DNA of 64,000 nucleotides, taken from Henricia sp. BOLD:AAB3569. Its lineage: Eukaryota; Echinodermata; Asteroidea; Spinulosida; Echinasteridae. The position numbers and the translations under genes are program-made. Numbering within the stretch: the first letter of the stretch is position 1; every line of letters starts with the position of its first letter. Below are positions 33,134 to 45,100 of this stretch, piece by piece. Below the pieces are notes generated by a model that saw nothing but the letters and a program-made list of their open reading frames with translations, ran no database searches and was not told the DNA's origin. Location: assembly GCA_037783545.1 (NCBI GenBank), contig JBBELK010000387.1, positions 372,001 through 436,000 on the forward strand, read 5' to 3'.

Positions 33134-36100
33134 TTAATAGTGATCGTCCCGCGGTTCTTTTTCTTCGGGCGCGACTCGAATCATATCGTCTATCCTCAAA
33201 ATCGTAATGGCGGCCTCCGTGGCAAACTTAAGACATTTAATCTTACAGATACCCGGTTCGAACACTCCAGCCTTCTTATTGTCGCGTACGACCCCTTCGA
33301 TGAGATCCAAACCAACCCTGAATTGTAAATAAAAAATAAATGGAATTTATTTCCGCTTACACGACACAGTATGCAACCATATTTGGGATTCGAACCTGAG
33401 ACCTCCGTCTTGCCGGGCAGATGCTATACCAGCTGAGCTTTCAGGCACAGTGGTATTCTCCCTCAGGTTTTCCCCAAGACCTCTGACACACCCGGCAGAT
33501 GCTCTACCAGCTGTGCTATGAGGCACAGTGGTATAAACCCTTGGGTTTCCCCCAAGACCTCTGACACACCAGGCAGATGCTCTACCAGCTGGGCTATAAG
33601 GCACAGTGGTATACTCCCTCAGGTTTTCCCCAAGACCTCTGACACACCAGGCAGATGCTCTACCAGCTGAGCTAAGTGGCACAGTGGTATATTCCCTCAG
33701 GTTTTTTCCAAGTCCTCCGACACACCCGGCAGATGTTCTACCAGCTGGGCTGTAAGGCACAGTGGCATACTCCCTCAGGTTTTCCCCCAAGACCTCCGAC
33801 ACACCAGGCAGATGCTCTACCAGCTGAGCTATGAAGCACAGTGGTATACTCCCTCAGGTTTCCCCCAAGACCTCCGACACACCAGGCAGATGCTCTACCA
33901 GCTGTGCTATGAGGCGCAGTGCCATATTCCCTTAGGTTTTTCCCCAAGATCTCTGACACACCAGGCAGATGCTCTACCAGCTGAGCTATGAGGCACAGTG
34001 GCATACTCCCTTAGGTTTTTCCCAAAGACCTCTGACACCAGGCAGATGCTCTACTAGCCGAGCTACGAGGCACAGTGGTATACTCCCTCAGGTTCCCCCC
34101 CCCAAGACCTCTGACACACCGGGCAGATGCTCTACCACCTGAGCTATGATAAGACACAGTGGTATACTCTTTCAGCTATGCATTGCGTGCTAAGTGCATA
34201 TCCTGAGAAATGTGGTAAAACTCAGCGTGCTTGGGTGGGACTCGAATCCACAACCACCCGCATGCTAGTGCAGGCATCTTAACTACTTGACCACCGAGTT
34301 TGATGGTGCAGAGCTGACTTATACACAGGTTGGTTTTTACCATGCACATGGAGATAACGCCGTTTGTAACAGTTTTCCAATTCTGAAATCCATCTTTAAC
34401 ACAGCGGAATCTCTGCATGATTCCAGCCTTGCTTGCATAATCACCTTTAAAGTTGAGTTCACTCACCAGTCAGGCCAACCCTGGGAAATCTGGACCTCTG
34501 GCCAAGCTCCACTCATTTGTGTACATTGCATAATAGAAGTTATTAATCATCCTACTTCTGGCCCGGAGACACAATGTAAACAACTGCCGTTTTGCAACCA
34601 ATGGCCTGACAGAGAAATAGCCCCAGGGTATTGGGCCACAAGCCAAGCTCCATTCATTTGTATACCCTCTGCATAATAGAAGCTATCAATCATCCTACTT
34701 CTGGCCCAGTGACACAATGTAAACAACTTGCCCGACAGAGAAATAGCCCCAGGGCACAGTGCTTCCGGAGTCTCCCCTTTGAGTCCCCAAAGTTTATGTG
34801 CAGTGCATCCCATCCTTACAAGAGATGTACTCACCAGAAAATATCACAAGAAAAACATTTTCTTACCATTTTAGTTCAGCTCGATCGGCCTGCATTTGTG
34901 AAGTGTTGTGGTATGCCCGAAGTTTGGCCACTAAATCGACAGAATCTTTAGCCGCATTAACTGCAAGTGTCTTAGGGATAACTAGCAGAGAGTTTGCAAA
35001 CTCGGCAATTGCAAGTTGCTCCCGAGAGCTCTGAAATTGAGAAAAAAAAATAACATGTTTATTTACAAATTTCGTTCCAACCTAACAATCATATAAAATA
35101 CCTCTCTAAAATACTATCCATGGGGAGAAAACAGGAAATTTGCAATCCCCAATTTGGATGTGGAAGCAAAAAGGTTGGTGTAATCACTGCACTGCTTTAT
35201 GAAACTGGATAAATTAGTTTACAAAACATCAGTGTTTTTTTGAAGATATCCTTGAAAAGATACGAAATGAGAGCGTGGAATTTCAGAATGGTAATGAGAA
35301 AAATATGACAAATGATATGGTATCAAAATCTCAACACCCATGGGACAAATGGGGATCAAAAATGTGATCTGGACACGCTCCTATAAGCACTTATTACGGG
35401 CATTTAAAAGCGCTAAAAGAATTATATTAATCATTTATAAACTCTTTGATGGGGACTTTCATTAAAGTGTCTTCCACCTAACCATTGAGATACATAGGTG
35501 GGTGGTGCCATTGGCGGCCAGAGACTCTGGGTAATTCCCTTACTCTTCAGCATAGAGTGCTCTGGATCTTTAAAATCCTACCGAAGGTTGGAACAAATTT
35601 ACCCGGGTTAAATTTACCCGGGTTGAATTTACCCACGTTAAAGAGTAAAAAGGCACAGTGTGAATTCAATTCAAACTTACCAGTGACGTGGCAAGATTCT
35701 CCAAGTAGATGGAAAGCGCAGCCTCCACGGCACCACCGCCCGGCACCACGGTCTTGCTCTCCAAGACGCGCTTGACGACGCACAGAGCGTCGTGCATGGA
35801 CCGTTCCATCTCGTCGCACTGGTAGTCGTTGGCCCCACGTAGGATGATGGACGCCGCATTGCGCACTTTGGGTCTTGAGTTGGAAACAAAATAATCAACC
35901 CTTATTACACATGTTGTGGTCAAGTCTCACAAATGAGTCTTTCCACGATAAAGGGGGCATTTTGGCAACACAAACAATATTTTCCAGAAAATACCTTTGT
36001 CTGGTCTCGAATATAAGAAATAAGTTTCAGTTGTTCTGAAGAGATAACTTAGGCCCAAAAAGGTTTACATATAATGTGATATGCCTTTCTAAAAACACTG

Positions 36101-39100
36101 TACAAATTTCCAATATATGCTCGTAGCCGGGACGGCCTAAAATGTAACAAGTGTCCGTCCCGGTTACGAGCATATATTGACAATTTGTACACAGGGTTTT
36201 TAGAAAGGCATGTTGTCACACTATTTGTAACCCTTTTGGGCCAAGTTATCTCTTCAGAACAACTGAAACTTATTTCTTTTATTTTGAGACCAGACAAAGG
36301 TATTTCCTCGAAAATATGGTCTGTGTTGCCAAAATGCCCCCTTTACTGTGTCAGAGGTCTTGGGGGAAAACCTGAGGGAGTATACCACTGTGCCTCATAG
36401 CTTAGCTGATAGAGCGTGTGTCAGAGGTCTTGCAGAAACGTGAGGGAGTATACCACTGTGCATCATTGCTCAGCTGGTAGAACATCTGTCCAGTGTGTCA
36501 GAGGTCTTGGGGAAAACCTGAGGGAGTATACCACTGTGCCTCATAGCTCAGCTGGTAGAGCATCTGCCAAGTGTGTCAGAGGGAAAACCTGAGGGAGTAT
36601 ACCACTGTGCCTCATAGCTAAGCTGGTAGAGCATCTGCCTGGTGTGTCAGAGGTCTTGGAGAAAACCTGAGGGAGTATACCACTGTGCCTCATAGCTCAG
36701 CTGGTAGAGCATCTGCCCGGTGTGTCAGAGGTCTTGGAGAAAACCTGAGGGAGTATACCACTGTGCCTCATAGCTCAGCTGGTGGGGCATCTACCCGGTG
36801 TGTCAGAGTTCTTGGGGGGAAACCTGAGGGAGTATACCACTGTGCCTCATAGCTCAGTCACAATGACATAAGCGTTTTACTAATTGAGCTCGTGCCAATG
36901 ACGTCATTTTGGGAGTAAAACAATGCCGCGTCGTTGTGGAAGCAATGTGCCTGCGCGTTGTGTGTTCATAGCGCGCGTAACGCGCTATGATGAGGCTCCC
37001 ATTGGTGAACTAAACTAGTTACGCCCACCAGAGACACACACAACGCGCAGGCACATTGCTTCCACAATGACTCAGCATTATTTGACTCCCAAAATGGCAT
37101 ATTCGCACGTGTTCGAAAGGGGTCAATAGAACTCTTTTTTAACTGAACTCGCATTTTTCTCGATAGTTATCCTTTAAAAGACTTACGCTTTAATAAGGAT
37201 GAGTTCGTCGTCACAGATCCGTTCCACGCACACTTCTTCGGCTTGACCCAACATAGATGCCTCAAATGTTTCCTCGCCCTCCAGATTGGCCAATGTCACC
37301 AGAAACTGGGCTTTATTTTGAACAAATTAATGAGAATTATGTTAAATCTTGACGAGCATTGCTTATGCATTTATACGAGACTGACAACTATTACATAACG
37401 TGGTGAAAATAACGGATTAATAACGCAAAAACTTCAGAATGGCAATGACAAAAATATGACAAATGATATGGTATCAAAATCTCAATACCCTTTGAAAAAA
37501 TGGGGGTTAAAAATGTGATCTGGACACCCTCCTTTAAAGGCCCAGTGTATCATTTGCAATGACCCAAAAAGGTAATCTGAAAGTAAAGATTGAATTATAA
37601 TGAAAGGTTTCCGCTCAAAATTATATAATTTTACCAGAAAATAATCCGTAAAGATGAAATTATTTAGATCGTTTGCAAACCATTTACTTATTTTTGGTTC
37701 GCATCTACACGGTCCAAAATGCATGGGCGCTGTGTACTGCATTTGCGTGTTATAACACGATGCATTTTTATGGATCGCGCGCACACGCAGTATGATGTGC
37801 GCCACAGAGTGCATGACGCAAGCCACATAGTACCCGATCAACTGAGAACGAATATTTGAAACACCCCGCCAAGACCAGGAAAACACATATGGATTTTCAT
37901 GTTTTTTTTAAACGTGGTACATTTGACAAAGCTGAAATTTCTTCGGATGAGTTTGTTGATGTCTTTCTTTTGATTTATAATGGTTTTTTTTCGCAGAATC
38001 GCTTAAAAACAGATCATCTACAGGCCTTTAAGCTAATAATTGAATTTTTGGCCTACCTCCAGTTGCCTTAGCGATGCGCTTCAGGTCTTGTTTCTTGCAT
38101 CGTCTGACGGCCATAGCGCCAGCTTCCACAAAGTACTTCAGGCAAAGATCGTCGATGCCGCCAGTTGTCAAAATCACGTTGGCCCCCGCACCAACGATCT
38201 TCTGAATTCGTTCCTTGGTTATGTCCGACTCTCTAAGGTACCAAAAATATTTTTACAAAATGTTACTCTTGGAGCAAGTTCGATTCATGATTAGCGTTAA
38301 CCACTTGTAAAATGTCATCCTGGCAAAAGACGTGCGCACTAACGTTCAAGTTCGAATGCCTTTGGTTAGTGAATTGGTTCCGTGCAGAATGCTGCATCAA
38401 CTCGATGCCTGATGGGTACCAGTGACCAGCTGGACCGTGCCATATGGGCTGGTATACAAATAATTTCATGAGGCAACAGACTTAAAGATAGTATACATGA
38501 TTGGTAAACTGTTACAAAAAGTTTCAACCCCCTGTGTGATTGAAGATATGCATGATTAAAACCAACCTGAGCAAATACCAGCTCCGTACTTCGTCTAACT
38601 TTTGAGAAAACGGTAAAAAAAGGGTTTACAGTCATTTCGCCCCAAAACCACTTCGCCTTGAACCACGACCTGTGCACGAGGTTGTTTTGGGGTGAAGTGG
38701 CTTTTGGGCGAAGAAGTGTTTGGACGAAGTGGTTTGGGGGCAAAATGGCACTTGGGCAAGGTGGTTCAGGACAAAGTGGTCCAGGGCGAAATGTTTTGGG
38801 GCAATTTGAATTTACGTCTCGCTAGACGAAAATTAATTGTTTTGCTCATTTCTCAAAGACTATAGCCATTTCAGGGGAAGTTTTCTATCGTCATCGTGTT
38901 TATATCGTGTAAGTTATGATAAAATCTGTGAGCATTTCTGATTCTTTGAGATACCAATCATGTGTACTGCCTTCAATGTTCTATTCCAAGAGCCGAAGCC
39001 GAGTGGAATAGAATATCAAATCCGTAATCAAATGAAATTATTTGTTCTATTGAACGAAATTTAAACATTCATTATTTGTTCTATAAAACACCAGAATAAA

Positions 39101-42100
39101 TTTCCGTCATCTGAACTTACAAATTAGCATTAAATTGCCCGCCACTGTGCCTGTGAGCAGCTGGCCAGCTCGCGATGAACGTGCCCGCTTTTACGCGCAA
39201 TGTGTAGATCGAGAGGATAACGCACGGCAGCCCTCCATTCATTCTGTACAGCTGTGCCTACTTTTTGCGCGTAACGCGTAGTTCGAGTGGATATACCACG
39301 GAGCGTCGGCGGATATTCCATGCGCGTCGTGGATATACAACAGTGCGTTATACTGAATAATAAACAACATGTGACTGACAACGCACCAATCAGATGACTT
39401 GGATTTATTCGGGTGTTTTATAGTTTCAAATGGTCGACCAGACACGACTAACCATCGTTGACTAGACTGTGTTCAGTTGGAAATAGTCGAACTATTGATT
39501 GCTTTCCGGTGACGTCACCCCTTCCATCCACCATTTTGGTTGTCATTTTTCATGACCCACGTGGCTCGAGTGATAACCGGCCAAAAAACAATAAAGCGCA
39601 TTGGTTACTAAACCTTGCTTTATGTTGTTGCGCCATGGCTGTTGTATCGATAAAGAAAAAAAATGTATTTCTTCAGGCTAAAAATTGTGATCAAGCAAAA
39701 GCACTTGTGTTTTTACAAGCTGCAGTGCATGCTCAATAATTTGAACGTATCGTAACGCGCGCGTGCGGCATCTTTGAATGAAAGTACGCTGGTGAGTATA
39801 TAGTGGTCTAGTGGCGCACGCGTGTACACGCGTGACCGTTGACCACCAAACATTCCCGGATGTTCTACGTCACGGAAAGCAATTAATAGAACCCATTTTA
39901 GAGGACTGAGGGGGCGGGGTAGGACTACGAACAAATACCTCTGTCGGATGGCGTCCAGTTTGGTTGGGTCTTCGACAATGACATGAATTCCGAGTTTCAT
40001 CTTAGATTTCTGAAGGCTGAAGTCTAGGCAAGCGATCTTAGCGTTGGTAACCCGTTTGAGCATTGCTGTAGTTAACAGAAAATACATCATCAGCTGGCAA
40101 TGGGTACCGGAACATTTTTCTGTGGCCTTGGTTAATGTCAAGGCCTGGGATAGGGCATGCTGGCCAAGTTGGCCTCATAAAGTGTATATCTTGAAGGGGC
40201 ATCAGGGCCAACTCAGTGGCCTTGGTTAATACATGAAATTCTCAAATAGTTTTTAAAATGTCGCAAGTCCAATTCAAAGAGAGTTACCATTTCCATGACA
40301 ACACTCTTATTGAACTGAGCTTGGCTTTTTTGTCCGAGATCTGCTCGTTCTTCATACGCCATGAGCAAAGGCGATGGAGTGATTTTGATCTCGCAAAATT
40401 GCCGTACATTTGGCGTGTTTAAAAAAGCATGAAATTTTGAATTCTTGCCCAGTTATTTCACATTTGTTATGAAATGCCTTGTGTTTTGGGCATTACCAAG
40501 CTTATGTGCGCACACAAATTTCATTCTGTAGTGGCCGTTTTAGAAATATATGCACGGTAAAGGGGGCATTTTGGCAACACAAACATATTTTTCAGAAAAT
40601 ACCTTTGTCTGGTCTTAAAATAAAAGAAATAAGTTTCAGTTGTTCTGAAGAGATAACTTAGGCTCAAAAAGGGTTACAAATAGTGTGACAACATGCCTTT
40701 CTAAAAACCCTGTGTACAAATTTCCAATATACCCTCATAACCAGGACGGCCTAAAATGTAACATAAGTGTCCGTCCCGGTTACGGGGGTATATTGGAAAT
40801 GTGTACACATGGTTTTTAGAAAGGCATGTTGTCACACTGTTTGTAACCCTTTTTGGGCCTAAGTTATCTCTTCAGAACAACAAACTTTATATTCTTTTTA
40901 TTTTGAGACCAGACAAAGGTATTTCCTCGAAAATATGGTCTGTGTTGCCAAAATGCCCCCTTTACCGTGGAAAGACTCAAATACATGTACACGTGTGTCC
41001 TGTGTGTAATGCTTTTTGGGTCAACTGAGGAATATCCAATGCATAACACTAATTTTGTTGATTTGTCATTTTGATTTCTATAACTGAAACGATTATTGAC
41101 CCTGCTGAAAAGTACTTTATAACATTGCCACCTCTCACAAGGTATGGTGTACACTGGTTTAAAATCTGTACAGATAGTTATTCGAGGCCAGTTTAAATTT
41201 TGACCCGCTGGTTGACAGATATTTCCTGTTATTTAAAATCAATCTCATTTGTCAATTATACATTTTAAGACCCACCTTGCGAAGCCGGCGTACAGTTGAG
41301 TGCGTAGCCGTTTACGAGTCGGCTATCCTTCGCGCTGCGGCCGTGCGCTTTTAGCACGTTGATGGCCTTGATCGGGTAACGGACGATACCCTTAGGGTCG
41401 GTTAGTTTGACCGCATTAACGGCGTCGACGATCATGTTTGCGAAAAAGTCGGAATCGCTGTGTATTAGTACGTCAAGGAGAAATTTTTGTTGGGCCGAGA
41501 AAAGTTGTTTGTATTTTAAAGAATTAGTGGAAAATATATTAATGCTTTCAAGAAATTGTGTGAAGCCTCCGTCCTATTTAGGCTGGTTCCCTGACTACAC
41601 TGCATGAAATATGGAGCCATGATACCACGGTAGTCAGGTTGCCTAGTTTATGCTAGGGGCGCCCTTGTAAAAAAAATGCGTGTGCACACGCATTTATTTA
41701 AATTAATTCTTAATTATTTTCTCATAAGATATTTCAGGGGAAATCATTGCATTGGACAGTTGCTTCCATTTAAAAATTGCTTCAAACTGATTCAAAATAT
41801 CTCCCACTTGAGTACGTTTTATCCAGTGAAATGGTTGATTAAAATGTTGGTAAAATTCTTCGTTTAATTGGAAAAATTTAACTCTTAGAATTTCAAGTTT
41901 CTTGGAATAATTCTTGAAATTCTTTATAATATATTCTTGAACTTTTGGGTCTCGTTAAAAAAAACATGAAATTCAACACAAATTTCTCAACAAAAACTAC
42001 CATAGTTTTTCATGTCTTAATTCTATAAAACAAGTAATTTCATTGGATGGCAAAATGCCAATTGTGAATGTATGAGTGAAGGATACCGTCCAATCAGCTT

Positions 42101-45100
42101 TGAGGACATAGAAGTCTTGGCAGCGTTGATGATGCAATCCTTGCCCAACTCTTCCACGCCGATTGTCAGACGTTCCTGGATGTACTTGCATGCTTCCCTG
42201 CAATTTTAACAAAAATGTTTATATGCCAAAAAATAGGAAATATAAATGGTTAGAACTGTGAAATTGCTGCACGATGTACGCTGCTATTTTCATTTTTAAC
42301 AAGAGTAATTTCCCACAAGGGGGATCCTGCCTTGGACAAGAAATTTTCCAAAAAACACCTAAAACCTGATTTAAACATAGTATACATGATTGGTAAACTG
42401 TTACAAATACTTTTATCCCCCTGTGTGATTGAAAATATGCATGATTAAAACCAACCTGAGCAAAAACCAGCTCCGTACTTGGTCTAACTTTTGAGAAAAC
42501 AGTCAAAAAAGGGTTTGCAGTCATTTCGCCCCAAAACTACTTTGCCCTGAACCACGGCCTATGCACGAAGGGTTTTGGGCGAAGTGGCATTTGGGCGATG
42601 TAGTGTTTGGACTAAGTAATTTGGGGCGAAATGGCACTCGGGCGAAGTGAACATTTCTGATTTTTTAGATTACCAATGATGTATACTGCCTTCAAACAAC
42701 ACATTTGGAACATTCGTTTCTACAACTACATGTACATCAATATAATCTTAAATGGCTAAAAAAATGGTGCAAATTACGCCTTGATGTAAAACGTGGGGGA
42801 CTAAATTTGGATTAAATTTCAGAAAAGGTCATCTAATGGTCACATGACCAACAAGGTCACATGACCAACAAGGTCACATGACCAACAAAGTCAATTTTAA
42901 GGAAATACGACAGGACAACATATTATGGGTCTTTTCCAAATCTCGGCTTCGTCTCCGTCTCTGTCTCCATGTGGCCATACACCTTTTCGCAAATATTCCT
43001 GCACAAAAGACAGAACTGCAATGTGGAAAGTAAAGGGATCCAACAACCTTCCCACATTGCAGCTGTCTTTTATCCAAGTTCCCTCAAGCAGTATTTGCGA
43101 AAGGACTAAGTTGAAGCCGGAGACGAAGTCCAGATTTGGAAAAAGGGCCTATAATCTTACAAATTATGGCAGATTTGGCATTCTGGTCAAATCTCCTTTC
43201 CTACAATACCAATGCATAGTTCCGACCTGTCAATCAAGCCGAACCCGCGACCAATCACAACAGAGCTAGCAGACAGCGCCCACATAGGTCAAAGTGATGC
43301 AATCGTCACACAATCACGCGATTTTCTGCCCATACAGTTTGTATGTTGTTCGCGCCAGTGACTGGGTGAATTTTGGTTTCAATGTCGGGCGATTTGCTGT
43401 TCAAAGGCAAGAAAGCACATTTTTATGAAATATATGTTTAATCCCTGCATTACTAGCCCTTCGCTCAGTATGTGCTACGGTAACTGTCGACCCCAAAACA
43501 TAAATACCTTTTCTCCAATGAATCTGTGCTTTCCATGCCGAGTCCCGTTGTTTTGTATGTTGTGTCGCCATTTTGTTGCGATGGCTTGTGAGCACATAGC
43601 AACAATATCTAAGGGGCGGGGTTAACTGGGCAATCTCGCAACTATGCATTGTGTGAAGATTGACTCTGGTTTCCGAGATATGAAAGTTTAAGGTTACACG
43701 TAGGCAGCCACAGCCCTTTTAGCCAAAAATTTAAGTCCAATATTTCCCAAACCACTGGTCCAGCTGATCTAAATTTTTAGATTTGGTGCTGTGGGATCCC
43801 AATCAATAAGTATACAAAGTTTTATCAAAATCGTGTTTAAACAATTTTTTAGGGTAAAATGACTCGTATGGTGGTTGTAACTTACTTGCAAGCGAGCCTG
43901 TAGCCGCTAATAATGGTCGTAGGATGGATTTTCTGTTTGACAAGTTCGTCAGCGTTTTTCAGTAACTCCGCTGCGATGATAACCTACAACAAACGCAATA
44001 AAGTCAACACGAGAATGAAGGAAAAAACCTAGGGCTTGACACATTGAAATGAATTGGCAAAAACAATTGCAGATTTGTGGGATGCTTTCATTGGTTATCA
44101 TTTCGTCCGGGCGCGCCAAGCAGCGCCCTTATACGGAAAACAGTGACCAACCCAGTGATTCTATGTTCGCCCATCCTCTTGCAACAGTGCCCCTTTAACG
44201 CACTCCCTAACTCCTGCGTCAGGGTAGGAATTTTGTTACCGAAGGGGCGCTGCCATTTTTGTGTTTAGAAAGGGCACTTCCATTGAAAAATCAAAAAGTC
44301 TATGAGAGTATTGCAAAAGGGCACCAAGGCAAGAGCAGGGGCTACGGAGGCAATGGCCTCCGTGGCCTCAGTGAAATTCCTACACTGCTGCGTACCGATG
44401 CCCTGTTGAAACCGGCCCCTTTTCGCTGGGGAACAAGCGACAGAAATCTTGTCGCCTCTCTGGACCAATCATGAGGCTTGTTATATGTGTCGTTCAGTGT
44501 GGCGTGCGCGCAGTTTGTAAACACGGTCCATGTCCGATTTAACGCGATCGCCGAGTGGTCGCTATTTCTATTAAATGGGACATTATGTTACTCGTTCTCC
44601 ATCCCTTTGATTCATTTTATTACAAAATGCGTAGTAGATAAAAATGTTGCAGGAATTATCGATATGATGAACGTATCAAAGAACGAAAACTCAAACCAAT
44701 TTTCACTAAAACATGACTAATTTCATTTAATTACATCCAAAAATGAGTCGGGTGTGTGTGCTCGCTGAATTCAACAGCCTGCTTACTCCACAGATTTGCG
44801 TGGATTTCCTCAGGGTATTGTATCGTCGCTTCGCAGAGTGGAAATTCCCTGAGATCTCAGGATGATGTTCGCCGTGTGAGGGCACTGTTTAAAACTGATA
44901 ATCGGAGTGACCGATAATGACACCAGTGGCCAGAGAATCATGTTTGGCGATTTTACAGCTAAATTTTTAATGACTCGGCCGTACATCTGAAGTGTTTTTA
45001 GAGAGGAAAATATATTTTCTGTCCGGGCACTAACGGTACCTCTGATGATTTTGTCTGGGTACCTTTTGTAGGAGAAATTGCCAACATGCATGAATTTTTA

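Noticed and set aside
33385..34165. CRISPR-like repeat-spacer array
   Set aside because: Units are tandem throughout, with no unique spacers, and the setting is a eukaryotic intron.
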